Shown in pieces: positions 33,649-47,400 of a stretch of DNA of 64,000 bases (position 1 is the first letter of the stretch; the number at the start of each line of letters is the position of its first letter). This stretch comes from Nereocystis luetkeana (Eukaryota > Sar > Phaeophyceae > Laminariales > Laminariaceae): the NCBI GenBank assembly GCA_031213475.1, contig JARUPZ010000002.1, positions 14,819,425 through 14,883,424 of the forward strand, read 5' to 3'. The notes under the pieces were generated by a model, which made no database searches, was not told where the DNA came from, and was given only the letters and a program-made list of their open reading frames with translations. The translations under genes were made by a program, and so were the position numbers.

Positions 33649-36600
33649 CGCTGCTGCAAGTCGCCGACTAATAATAGTCGAAGTGTCTTGCAGTTAGCAT
33701 AGCACGCAGGATTGTACTCCCCCTGCGACGACTTTTCAGCGTCGTTTTTTTCGAGAACAGCGGAGGGGACGGGGGGGGGTTGGGCGGGGGGTGCTCGATA
33801 GGAGAGATGTACTCGATCTCATGCATGGCCGTAGTCGTATGACCATAGACCCTCGCATCCCTACAATGCCGGGACGGAGCATGTCGGGTTTTCACCGACC
33901 AGGCAGACATTGTTTACACCAAGCGCGAAGCACCGTGAGGTGTCTGGCGAGTCGCATGAAGGGTGAGCTGCATCCTACTAAGAACCGCTTTTGAGGCGGA
34001 CTTGCAAATGGACGACAGCTTCAATGAGTTGATTTAATTTCCGGTGTAGGCATTTCCAGAGACAGCAATGGGGAGTGCTATGTAACTGCCTCTTGGGTGC
34101 CTTACCTTGAACACTACGTGATACGATCATTCCCAATTGTGCGGAGTAAAGGTTCTTTACCTCGCACTAATGATCTAACTCGACAACCGGCTGTGGGCGA
34201 CCGCCAAAAAAAAAAAAAAAAAAAAAAAAAACGTACCCTGGTTGTCTAGCTCACGCAGTGAGCGGCATGTTTTACAGTGTCATTGCCAAACGACGCCAAC
34301 CCAACCTATATAAAATAGGGGGAGGGAGGGGGGGGGGGGGGCACACACAACGAAAAGGATGGTTGTCGAAAGAATTATGTCGACGAGGATTTTTATAGAC
34401 GCGGTCGTTCGCCGTTTGTGTTGCACTCTCTATATACCCCGTCGTCAGGCAAGGCAACTTCACTCTTTTTTTTTTTTTTGTTTTGTCGTATCTCACTGGG
34501 GCGGCGTTGGTGGCTCTCGATGTGTTGCTGAATCGAGTGAGACTTTCAACAGTCAGTTTAGTTGGCTTGGTTTTGCCATCCAGCTGATGTCTACCTGCGG
34601 CCAGGTATAGCCAAGGCATGCCTTACTCGCAGCCCTATCTACCCTGTAGCCTGATACGTGGTATATACGAGTATGTACTGCAAGGCGCTTCGCTCCGCGG
34701 GCGGCCTACGCCGCCCGCTACGCTCGCTCAGGAAGGGAAAAAGTACATCAAATTATTCGAAGTGACAGAGGTCCACGATTGAGTTTGGTTCGTAATTGCA
34801 AACCGGCGACTTGATAATGCCAAGAGTCCCGCTGCCATGCTTCGGGAAAAAACAGCTCCGACGCCAGCTCGGATGCCACATACGCTTCGCGTCGCGGATG
34901 TCGTACGTACGTACATACCCCAGATAGGATATTACGGTCTGTACTTATTTTCTTCTTTCGATATGCTCTTATGTCTGTACTCGTGTGTACGAAGAAGGCG
35001 AAAGCGCAGCACGGCACAGCAGCAAAAACAATGAAAATGAAACCGAAAACTCGGAATGGAAAAAATATCCCCGTCCCCTCTCGTGTAATACTTTTCTGCC
35101 TGATTGGAACACCTTATACCCGCGAAAAGAAAAAAATCGCACAGAAGAGCTTCTCTCTCAGCCTCGTACGCCGCCCGCCCCTCTCGCGACCACCTCGCTA
35201 CCGATTCGGTCCGGGTAAAGCTTTTATCACTCTCTGCCACAATCAGCCCCTTCGCCCGCCTCGCGTGAAGCCCGGTGCTCACCGTGACCGTCGTTCGCCA
35301 GCTCAATAACGTTGGTGTTCAAACTGCACACCTCCCTCTTTCAACTTTAGCGTGGTCGCAAAAATAAGCACCGCTTGAATATTATCTTGCTGTCCCGAGT
35401 GACCCTTATATCTCGTACATACTCTATCAAAAGTCATAAATGGAGGGGCAGACAAAGCCCGTTCATGCATCCCTCGCGTCTCGAGGCACACGCGACGCCT
35501 AAGCACGAAAGCGGCGACCGCGCTCCTTGCAACCCCCCCTCTACCCGCCAGCACCCGCTGACACCCGCGACGGTGCCGGGCTCTCCCGCGGTGCCGTACT
35601 CGGAGTACACACGAACACGAAACGAAAGAAGAAAAAAAGGAAGAAAGGACCGAGAGTGCCAAGAGATATGGAGAAAACATAGAACTGCTGGAAAGGTCCG
35701 GCAAGTAATGAAAGGAGGCGGTTTCGAAGTGGGAGCTCTGGGAGGCCAGGGATGTACCAACCGAGCACGCTCAGGGGTTGTGATCTAAGTATGTAGTTCT
35801 ATTACGGAGGATCATAGTAAATAGGACCTACGGTACAGACAAACGCCTATATATTTACCTATTTTTACCCAACAGTATTTGGTCCTGTTTACTTTGGTCC
35901 CCCGTAATATTAATGCAAGTACCTGGTATATGGTAGACACGCCAAAGAAATGCGGTCTATACCGGCGCCTGCTCCATACGTACATCCCCCATCGTATTCG
36001 CCTACCCACGCCTCCTTACCCCGCTCTCCGCCCCCTCTAAGCCCTCCTCCTCCTCTGCCTCCTCCCCCTCCTCCTCGGCCTCCTCCTCTGTCCCCTCTCC
36101 CCCCCCCCGTCTTCCCCCTCCTCCCTCTCCTCCTCCTTCTCCCCTTTTTCCTCCTTCCTTCTTGTCTTTCTCTTCATATACCTCTTCTTCTTCTTCTTCC
36201 TCCTCCTCTTGCTTCTCCTCCTCCTCCTCCTCCTCCTCCTCCTCCTCCTCCTCCTCTTCCTTCTCCTCCTCCTGCTCCTCCTCCTCCTCCTCCTCCTCCT
36301 CCTCCTCCTCCTCCTACCCCCCGTTATCCTATTTCGATCGATGCCACGAATGACTGTTGCAGGAGGGGGCGGAGGGCTTCCTCAAGGTACAGTACACCGC
36401 CATCGCCAAGATCGCCGTGTTCTTGCTCGCCTTCATCGTGCTCAGCTACGTTCTGCGACCTACGGGATCAACGGAGTTGGAGCAAACAGGCGTTCGCCGG
36501 ATGGGGAACTCTACCCTGGGGGTGATCGCCGGGGCCTGCTTCCTCGTAGGAGCGCTCTGCTCTGCGGCGGCCGGGTACATTAGTATGTGAGTTTTTCTTG

Positions 36601-39600
36601 TTTTTTTTTTTTTTGGGGGGGGGGGGGGTTGTGCATGGCCGTAGTTTTTTCACCCTTCTGTTACGGGGGACCATATTAAATAGGACCTACGGTACACACT
36701 AAAACCTATATATTTCGCTATTTTTACGAACAATAGTTGGTCCTATTTACTACGGTCCCCCGTAATAGGAATGCGGTCCCGTTCTGGGGGGCAAAGTACT
36801 TGGGATTTGAGTGGTTCGTCCCCAAAACGAGACTGCATTCCTAAAAGGGCTTTGGGTTGCCTTATAGCACTTCTTGCCTTCTAAGGCAATACCTGGTAGT
36901 TATTACTGACCGGGCTCCTTGACCCTTTTATTCAAATTAATTATTACGGGGGACCATAGTTAACAGGACCAAATATTGTTAGTAAAAATGGATAAACATA
37001 TAGGTTTTTATGTGTACCATAGGTCCTGTTAACTATGGTCCCCCGTAATAGTGCTTTTATGTAGTCCCGTTTAGGGGAAGCACTACTTAGAGGTTGAGTG
37101 GTTTGTATCCACAACGGGACTGCAGTCCTAGAAGAGTTTTTACTGCCGTGTGGGGGTAGCACTTTTTTGCCTTACATGGCAAAACCTCACGTCTGACTCA
37201 ACCCTTTCAGTACCGCAGTCCCGTTTTGATGGCAAACTACTTACAATTTGAGTGGTTTGTGCCCAAAATGAGACTTGCAGTTCTAAAAAGGGCTGAGCAT
37301 ACATACATGCCGTAAAAACAAGCAAGAACAACACACCTCCTCGGACGATTTCCCAAAGCTGGATTTATCGCCAGCGGGGAGGGCGTACTGAATACGCCGT
37401 AGCGATGCCTCTATGCAACCGTAACCTTCTCAGCCAAAATATATTCCAAAGCCCACGTTTTGGTTGTGTGTGCCCCCCCCCCCCCCCCCCCCCCCTAAGG
37501 CATGTTTTGGAGGAAACCGGGTCCGAAATCCGTCATAGGGGGCGGGTGTCTTGTTTTGCGTGTTGTACGTACGGGAAGCATTGTGACTTTTTTTTTGTAA
37601 TGTCTTGTTTTTCTTTTTGCATGCTAGTGTTTTTTTTAGCGCTTTCGCTTGGGAGAGTAGGATACATTGGTAAGAGCGCCCTGTTCTGCGGCAGCCAGAT
37701 AATACAGTAAGTAGCATGTGATATTTTTTTTGGGGGGGGGGCGGGGGCGGGGGGTGTACTCATTATCATGCATGGCCGTAGTCGTATGACCATACAGAGG
37801 GCGGGGGGGGCGGGAGGGGGGGGGTTCTTGGCCTGATTTTCATTAACTCTTTCGCTTGGCGTATACTTGTATACATCAAGCACTTTTGTTGTCGTTGTGG
37901 TGTTTCTCGGTATGGCCTTGGTTTTCACGTGCGCACGCAGTTCCTGTGCAGGGTAGCTTCACATGTTGGATTTTTTTATTTTTTTTTGTGGTTTTCGTGG
38001 GTTGTGCCGCGTTTAAAAAAAAAATGTTTTAGGTTACGGTGTGGTGTTGGAGTACGAAGAAGGTCGAGGGGGGCTCTCCCGCGTGGTATACCTGGTACGG
38101 AAAAAAAGACGTGTCAGCTGCGGAGCCGTTTTTTTTCCTCCAGATTCTCCTCGTTGCAGGCTGCATGTTGATGATATGTTTATTGACACCTTCGATGTCG
38201 CGTGCTGCTGCCCGTACGTGTAAGGCGGGTTGTGTGGGTTTACCGTTGTGTTCTGTGGCTTGACTGTGACGGACAGCCTCTTGTGGCCGCCGGGGCGTGC
38301 GCGTGTGCCTCCCCAGAGTTTTTCATGAGCGAGTGCGTTTAGATGCTTTCCTCGTGCGTGCGTGCGTGCTTAGACTAAAGTACGCGCATGCGTGTTTAGA
38401 CTAAAGTACGCGCATGCGTGTTTACGTGTTGACATGTTTACATGTTGACTATTTATTGGAAAGTACGTCGTTTACATGTTTACGAAGTACAGTACAAGTT
38501 TGTGTGTGTTAACTATCAGCAGTACGTGTTTACGTGTTTGCTTGTGTACGTGTCTACGAAGCACGACATTGTGTTGCCGTGTCAATCGGTCCCTGGCACG
38601 TCTTTACATTTTTTTACGACCCTACATGTTTGAATGTTTACATGTACTTGGTATGTGTATGTTTTATCCATGCCTGCGTACTTATGTGTTTGCAGGTTGC
38701 ATTCATGCGATATCTGTACATTTTTTTTCCAAGTGTAAACACTCGTACATGTTCCAAAAACGAACAAAAAAAAACGAAACGAAAAACGCTCGAAAAATAC
38801 ACAAACAAAAAACAAACCAAAAACNNNNNNNNNNNNNNNNNNNNNNNNNNNNNNNNNNNNNNNNNNNNNNNNNNNNNNNNNNNNNNNNNNNNNNNNNNNN
38901 NNNNNNNNNNNNNNNNNNNNNNNNCGCCACCCATCCTATAAAAATAGGGGGGTGGGGGGTCCGCAGGGAGATGGAGAGGTTCGAAGGGTCAGAGGTGCTC
39001 CTGTACGTTAGCGTTAGGTCTCGCGTGTTGTCATCCTAAGAAATGAATCCAATTGCATCGGGACAACCCGGGAGCGGTCACTGATTTGAAACCCTTGTAT
39101 AACTGCCCCCCCCCCTGCCCGTTTTTTTCGGGATGGTGAACTACTTTTGATTTGTGTTGGATAGTGTTTGCAAGTGTCTGTAGGAGGCTCAAGCGGGTTG
39201 CGAGTTCCCACGATACCCGGAGCACTGTTCACCACTTCTGTGTGCTATTATGCTGCTTACTGTTCAGAATTTTCGCCGGAGAATTACAACAACAACGACA
39301 ACAACAACAACCACAACAACAACAACAACAACAACAGCAACAACAACAACAACAGCAACAAAAACAAAAGTGCCCAGCCCCTCCTGTCTTTCTTCCCCCG
39401 CGGCGCTTCTTACGCGCTCCGTCGTCTCCGTCCAACGTCGTTTTTTTTTTTTTGTCCAGCTCGGTGGAGGCATTTACACGAAAGCGGCTGACGTCGGAGC
39501 TGATCTGGTCGGCAAGGTATGATATTTTGATACGCGTCCCGTCGCGTTGCGAAGAGCTTTTTTTATTGTTGTTTGTTTCTTTGTCGTTTTAGTATTTGTC

Positions 39601-41426
39601 CCGACGAAGTACATGAGCCATACCTCTCCCCTATGTGTCCGAGTGAATACCTAAACCGAACCCCCCTCTCTCCCCTCTCTCTATTTTGGGCTCGACACCA
39701 ACCCACCGACCGACCGTGGCACGGAGCGTTTTATCCCTTGCTTTTATTTTTTTTTTCCTATTTTTTGGGTTCGCACGCCACCGCGGCGTTGTGATTTTGT
39801 CGCGGACAATTGCATCGTAAATACCGAGGGTGCTGACAAGTGTCAACGTGTCGGTGTGGTTACTCTTTTTCCTGTTTGTTTTGGTCTGGACCCCAGCATG
39901 ATGTACTCTGGCATGTTCCACGCAACGCAGAGGCAATCACTTGATTTTCCGTTTGACCACGCCGCCTTAATGTTGAGCGTGGACCATCACCCCTGACCGT
40001 CACCCCCCCCCCCCCCCGCCCCCGCGAACGCCGCCCGCTGACTTGTTGCTACATTTATAGCAAGGGTGTGATTCTCGGAGATATTGCCAGAACGCGACCC
40101 TATCTTTCTGTACGTGCGTGTGCACGTTGTTCACATGTATCCGTTGATTCTGCCCCGTGAGCATCCAGACACCTGCACTGCGACCTGTTTCTATGAGACT
40201 CGCGCCACTGGCATTCGGTGCCGGCCGAGCCAGAACGCGTCGCCTCGCTTCCTCGCTGCCTCCCCTCCCTCCCTCCCCCCTCTCCCCTTCGCGTCCCCCC
40301 CTCCCTCCCTTCCCTCGCTGCCCCCCCCCCCCTCCCCCCCCCTCCTCCTCCTATGCCTACACCGGAAATTAACTAACTCATTGAAGCTGTCATCTATATG
40401 CAAGTCCGCTCACAAGCGGTTCTTAGTAGGATGCAGCTCCACCATCATGCGGCTCGCCGAACGCCTCACTGCGCTTCTTGTCGATTGGTGCAAACAATGT
40501 CTGCCTGGTCGGTGAAAACCCGACGCGCTCGTCCCGGCATTGCAGGGATGCGAGGGTCTATGGTCACACGACTACGGCCATGCATGCATGAGATCGAGTA
40601 CATCTCTCCTCTATCGAGTGCACCCCTCCGTCGCTGTCTAGAAATGTATGCGCAGTCAAAGGTCAATTATGAAGGCAAGCGACAGATGAGTACGCGTCCC
40701 CCTTCCCCCCCCCCCCCCGCCCTCCGCCACCCACCCCGGTGTGGTTCCATCTACTGCCTCCCTTGGCCCCATCCATGTATTTTGTACGCATCTGGTTACA
40801 TCCGCTTGCCTCGGCCGTCACCCGTCACCCGTCACCCCCCCCCCCCCCGCCCCCACCCTCCCCCCCCGTCATCCAACCGTGTGGTGATGTTTGTTGATGT
40901 CTGTGATGATTTTGTCTTTTGCTTTGTCTTTTGCTTTCGTCTGGCTTTTGCCTTTTTCTTTTTTGCCATGCTGTCGTGATGGCGAATGAAGGTTGAGACG
41001 GGCATCCCTGAGGACGACCCTCGAAACCCCGCCGTGGTTGCTGACCTCGTGGGCGACATGGTCGGGGACTGCGTAGGGAGCAGCGCGACGTGTTCGAGTC
41101 GGTTGCCGCTGAGATGATCGGCGCCATGATCCTGGGCTCTGCGCTTTCGAGAGAAGGTGCGTAAGAGGCGGGGGGGTATAGGGATACATGCAGCAACAGC
41201 AGCAACCCTTGCGCACTGCCTGTACTATGGTGGTGGTGGTGGTGGTGGTGGTGACGATGATGGTGTTGTTGGTGGTGGTGATGATGATGGTGTTGGTGGT
41301 GGTGGTGGTGGTGGTGGTGGCGGTGGTGATGATGGTGATCGAGAGGATGGTGTTGGTGTTGGTGGTGGTGGTGGTGTGATGGTGATGGTGATGGTGATGA
41401 AGACGGCGATGGTTTTGTTGGTGTTG

Positions 41427-41458
<32 letters not shown>

Positions 41459-44400
41459 GATAGTGGTGGTGATGGTGATGGTGGTGTGATGGTGATGGAG
41501 ACGACGATGGTGTTGTTGTTGTGGTGGTGTGGTGGTGGTGGTGGTGGTGGTGGTGGTGGTGGTGAGGGTTGTGGTGGTGGTGGTGATGGTGGTGATGGTG
41601 ATGGAGGACGACGATGGTGTTGTTGTTGTTGTGGTTGTTGTTGGTGGTGGTGGTGGTGGTGGTGATGGTGGTGGTGATGGTAATGGTGGTGTGATGGTGG
41701 TGGTGGTGGCAGCAAGAGTGGTCGTGGCGGTCGTGAGGATGATGATGGGGATGATGATCACGATAAGGATGAGAATTTCACATTTCACACAGCTCATTTC
41801 CTGAAATGTAGGCAGCCAGCCGGTGGTTGCGCAGCTTCCCGTTAGAAGAAGAACAGAGCACAACATACTCCTGAGCGTATCGCACGCAGTACATACGTAA
41901 GGGTAAACGGTACTGCTGCGGGCGGTGGTACACCATCGCGAAATTTCACACGCCGACGCGACTAGGTTTCCCGGAGCGCGAGCGAGCGAAAAATCGGCGT
42001 CTGGCGGCTCGCCTCTTCGTTGGGGTCAGCCTTGGAGCGCTGCCCGGCCCGCCGTCGCGGCGCCACCTTTTTTCGGGTGTCATGTGCCTTGGCGGGTCGA
42101 GTCTCGCCCACCGGTTGGGTCTCTGAAGGCTTTTTTTTTGCCAGCCGTTTTTGCCACTCCTTTTGGCCACCCCTCTTTGCCGCCCCCCTTTTTTTTTTCA
42201 CCTGTTGTTTTCACTCCTCTTTGCCACCGCGTTTTTCCATTCCCTTTTGGCCACCACTTTTTGCCACCCATTTTTGCTGTGACGTTACGCCACCTCTTTT
42301 TGGCCACCCCTCATCTTGCTGTGTGTGCCCAGCACACCTAACCGCTACTGTACGTACCCCAACCCGGGCTTGGTGGTTGGTTGGTTTGCGCTTGGTGAGA
42401 ATCTCCTGCTGTGGGTCGCAACACCTTGGTAGGACTCTACTGTGGGTCACAACACCCTGCTGTAGGTGGCAACACCTTGGTAGGACCCTATTGTAGGCCA
42501 CAATACCTTGGTAAGACTACTGTGGGTCGGAACACCCTGCTGTGGGTCGCAACGCCTTGGTAGGACTCTACTGTAGGTCACAACACCCTACTGTAGGTGG
42601 CAACACCTTGTTAGGACCCTACTGGACTCTACTGTAGGTCACAACACCCTACTGTTGGTGGCAACACCTTGGTAGGACTCTACTGTGGGTCACAACACCT
42701 TTGTAAGCCTCTACAGCAGTAGGTTGCAACACCTCACGTAGTGAGTTTTTTTTTACAACAGGTGAGAGTCGGTATCGTAGTTGTGCCGTACAGGTGGTTT
42801 CCTAAAGAACTAATTCGTTCTGTTCGATATAAAACAAAGTAGAATATGCTGAAATAAAACTATTACGGGGGACGAAAGTAAATAGGACCTACGGTACATA
42901 TAAAAACCTATATATTTCGCTATTTTTACGAACAATAGTTGGTCCTATTTACTGTGGTCCCCCGAAATAGGACGAAAAACATCACCAGGTTGTACATTTC
43001 TTGTACCGCCCACCGTGCTGCAGTGCAAAAGATGTGGTGTATACATGCAGGGGGAGGTGCCACTAGGCTTTCGACACACCTTGCCCATCCCCCCCAAGTG
43101 TTGGAGGTGTCTCTCTATTTGGAGAGTAGGGGTGGTGCTCCGTCTCGGAAGGGATGCGTAGTTAATGGTGAAATGGTGAAATGACTAAGGCAAGCAACAA
43201 ATGAGTACCCCCCCCCCCCCCGTGTGTGTACGCGTCTCCTCATCGCCCGCGTGCCCCCCCCCCCCCCCCCCCCCCCCAACTCCGATCCGAGCAGGCGGAC
43301 CTCCCGTCCGCGATGACGTTCATGTTCTTCCCAGTGGTTGTCCACGCTATGGACATCGTGGTGAGCTCGGTCGGGATCCTTTTCGTGACGCCGGCGGCTC
43401 ACTCGGCGACAAACCCCATGGACCAGCTCACGCGCGGGTACAGGTGCGGGTGTTCGGTGTGCCACATGGTGGTGGTGGTGGTGGTGGTGGTGGTGGTGTT
43501 GATGTAGATGATGAAGTGGACGCGCGCTTGCGACTTATAGGGGGTGCGCATGTTTTCAGCCAAATTGTTTCTGGAAGGGTGCGCATTTTTTCAGCTAAAT
43601 CATTTCTAGAAGGCTGGACTGGAACTACTACCGAATATGAGTTGGTGACGCATGCAGCGGTGCGTCCAGCGCACCCCATAATGTTTTGTTTTTTTTTACT
43701 TTGATGAGCGCTGCACAACAAGCCCGTTGCCTACACTAGGTTAGTTAACTGCTTGATTGTTGATTGTTGATTACGAACGCTACTTGGATTTTTTTTCAAC
43801 GAAGGGTGTTAACCGACCGAGACATAGGGTAAACCCGCGATTGAGGAGGATCCTCGCCGTCGGCCAAAAAGTGCCACAACTATGTTGTCGTACGTAGGTA
43901 TGCGTAAGTATGCGTCTGGTTTTGTTACTATATTTTTCGATACAGACCTCGTAGGCCATGAAACGGATTTGCGCATCGGGCTTAGGGTACACTTTTCTTT
44001 CTTTTTTCAACCGTTCCCGTTTTGGGAGAGAAAATTATTAAAAAAATCTCACCTGGCATGTATTTTGTCCCCAAAACGGGACTGCAGTCCTACATAAGTT
44101 GGTCAAAAAGCCGTTTTTGGGGTTTTGCCGCTGTCGTGGTATGCATCAGAAAAGAAGAAAATGAAAAAAATGTCGATGATTCGGTCTGTGGCGTGAGGCT
44201 GTTGCACAACGTACCAGGGTAAAGTCTAACCGCAAACATTCCGAGCAGTTTGTACCTCCCCGGGCAGTCTGATGGGCGCGGTTTCAAAATACCTGGGTAA
44301 CCCCATTTTCTGCCGACGCTCTCTGGGGTTTCCAAACTACTTGAAATTTGTGTCAATACACATATTGTTTCAGCGCTCATCGTACGTTAAAAAGTGTGAA

Positions 44401-47400
44401 TCACCGCACGTTTCATTCCCCCACACGCGCAACGCGTCCTGTCCCCAACCCCCCCCCCCCCCCCGTGCTCGCCGTCGCCGCCCCCGCCCCCACCCCCACC
44501 CCCGCCGCCTGCGGAGAACAGAGTGAGCTTCGGGCTTGCCCTCGTCGGGTTCGCGATCATTTCGCGGTGGATGCTGTACGTGGAAACTTCTCCGTGGGCA
44601 TGGCTGCACTTCTTCGGGTGCGGCATGGTCGGCATGGTCACCGCCTACGTCTTCATCCTCTCCACGCAGGTACACCGCACGTAGACCCCACACCCTCTCT
44701 GCTTACCCCGCCCCCGTTACCCTTTTACAGCTTGGCCCGTACATGTTGCTGTGACATTTTCTTGGCACCCCCTCCTTTCCACCCCCAAGGGTTCCGGAAA
44801 TGTTTTGTCTGGGTCGGACGTTTCCTCGCGCGCCATCCCCCTCCCCCCCCCCCCCCTCCCCTTCCACCCCCGCCCGTCATACGCACATTCTTTGCCGCAC
44901 CATCTTCTGACTTGAATTGTACCAGGTACGTATTTTAATTTCGTCGTTGTGCTACGTAGCTCCCTCTCTTTTTTTTGTGCCCTTGCCTTGTTTGTCCTTA
45001 CCCCTACTGCCCTTGGCCTTGCCTTGCCTTGCCTTGCCTTGCCTTGCCTTGCCTTGCCTTGCCTTGCCTTGCCTTGCCTTGCCTTGCCTTGCCTTGCCTT
45101 GCCTTGCCTTGCCTTGCCTTGCCTTGCCTTGCCTTGCCTTGCCTTGCCTTGCCTTGCCTTGCCTTGCCTTGCCTTGCCTTGCCTTGCCTTGCCTTGCCTT
45201 GCCTTTCCTTGCCTTGCCTTGCCTTGCCTTGCCTTGCCTTTCCTTGCCTTGCCTTGCCTTGCCTTGCCTTGCCTTGCCTTGCCTTGCCCCGCCTCGCCTC
45301 GCCTCGCCTTGCCTTGCCTCGCCTCGCCTCGCCTCGCCTCTCCTCGCCGATCGCTTTGCCTTACCCCCCACCCCCAGTACTACACCGACTACGTGTACGC
45401 GCCAGTGCGGAGCATCGCAGAGGCGAGCACGACGGGGCACGGGACCAACATCATCACCGGGGTGGCCGTGGGCATGAAGAGCACCGTCATCCCCTGCGTC
45501 ACGGTGAGCGTGGCGGTTATCTCGGCGTACCACCTGGGCAAGTCCTCCGGAGTCGGAGACGGGCGTAACGCCGGGCTCTTCGGGACGGCAGTGGCAACCA
45601 TGGGCATGCTCAGCAGCGCCGTCTACGTGCTCTCCATGAACAATTTCGGTACGAGGAGTGAGGAGGGGCTTTTTTTTTCTTTTTCTTTTTTGGCTTTGGC
45701 TTGGCTTTTGCTTTTGATGGTTTCGCGAGGACGGGGAGGCAGGGGCGAGGGCGGGTGGGGGGGGTGTACTCATGTCATGCATGGCCGTGTAGTCGAAGTA
45801 TGACCATAGCCCCTCGCACCCCTACAATGCCGGGACGGAGCACGTCGGGTTCTCTGGAAGGTGGGGGGGGGGGTGCTCAATATCATGCATGGCCGTAGTG
45901 GGGGAGGGGGGGGGGGGCAGGGAAAGGAAAGGAGCGGGGGGGGGGGGTAGGGAATTGAGCGGAAGGGTGGGGGTGGGGGGGGGGGGGGGGGGGAGAGGCG
46001 GGGCATGGCTTATATGTTTCCGCTGCCCGCTGCTGCTGCCGCTGCTGTTTTAGGGCTTTCCTATGTTGGCGATTTGTTTTCGGACCGTCCACGGAGGGCG
46101 GACAGACAGGCGGGTAGTCCGCTTCAACTACCCGTTTTCGCTTTGTTTTGGCCAGTGACACTATCTTACAATTCTGCTAAAAAACACAATCAAGATGACC
46201 CGCTCGATCGAATGCATGCATGCATGTCTCTTTTGCCTCCCTCCATCAACGTGCCGCTGCCGCTACCACGTCGTTTTTTGTTGCTGTGGATCTGAAAAGG
46301 CCCCATCGCGGACAATGCGGGGGGCATCGCGGAGATGAGCCAGCAGCCGGAGTTCGTCAGGGAGGCGACCGACCGCCTTGACGCCGCCGGGAACGTTACG
46401 AAGGCGATCACAAAGGTGCACGCACACACACAGCGGACAGATCACCGAAATCCCCACTTGATGATCTCGATGATGCAGGGCAGGTTAATGTATTGTTGGG
46501 GCTGGGCACCGGCTGACTCAAATCAGTAGCGGTTATACTGTCGTCAAAACCAATCAGTATGCTGGGGTTGCGGCAGTTGAATCAGTGTGCTATTACGGGG
46601 GACAAATAGTAAATAGGACAAAATGTTGTTATTTAATATCAAAAATAGGGAAATATATCGGTTTTTTGTGTGTACCGTAGGTCTTATCTACTGTGGTCCC
46701 CCGTAGTAGATTGCAACAGTGTAGTGTCTCTCCTCTCTCCTCTCTCCTCCCGAAACGCATTTAGTGTCTCTCCTCTCTCCTCTCTCCTCCCGAAACGCAT
46801 TTAGTGGGTTTCCGTAGTACAACATGGCGTGTTTTTCGGGCGTGCGCAAATATAAAACTACTACTACTGTACCACATATACTGGCCAGGTCAATCAGTAG
46901 GTTACTACTGCCAATAGATTAGTACTGCCAGTACATACTCCGCCATTGCCCCGTCTAGTTGGTCTGTATGATGTACGAGTGTGCAGCTCATGTTGCCGAC
47001 CGGGAAACCGAAAAATCCTCTCGATCTACTTCGAAGCACACGTTTCCTGGAGTGGATCTGTACTGTGGAGTACACGCACTCTGCACAACATCTCGTTGCG
47101 ACTGGTTAGACCTATGCCAATGGTACAGCGAAGTTTCAATAAAAAGTTTGAATTTCAAAGATACCCGCCAAAAAAAGTCAGAACACGCTTCCTATGGGCC
47201 ACGTAAAAAAAAAAAAAAGTTCCTAACTTTTGGAAAAGCCCGGAAAAAGCAAATCTGGGGCCGATGTTGGGCCAACATCGGCTTGAGAAAAACTCAGACC
47301 GATCTTTGGTTCGAAGCGGCGAGATTCCGAGTCCTCGACAGACATCGATCAACAAAACCAACGATTGCGTCATGAATTCTGAACGGAGTGCGCTTGTTGG

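Noticed and set aside
35950..36583. Proline- or serine-rich frames before exon b
   Set aside because: Translation of the (TCC)n tract. Only 36363-36586 is conserved coding sequence.
38023..38223. Missing H+-PPase exon (frame with [17 protein letters not shown])
   Set aside because: The composition is suggestive, but none of the conserved residues expected between exons b and e (RANVRV, GFGAS) are present, and the frame crosses a T-run.
40825..41866. Long His/Thr/Pro-rich minus-strand frames (up to ~296 codons)
   Set aside because: Product of the GGT/GAT microsatellite and C-runs. The true coding strand here is + (exon f).
44949..45477. Long open frames of LALPC or QGKAR repeats on both strands
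   Set aside because: They are translations of the (CCTTG)n satellite in an intron of the H+-PPase gene. Real exon i only begins at 45378.
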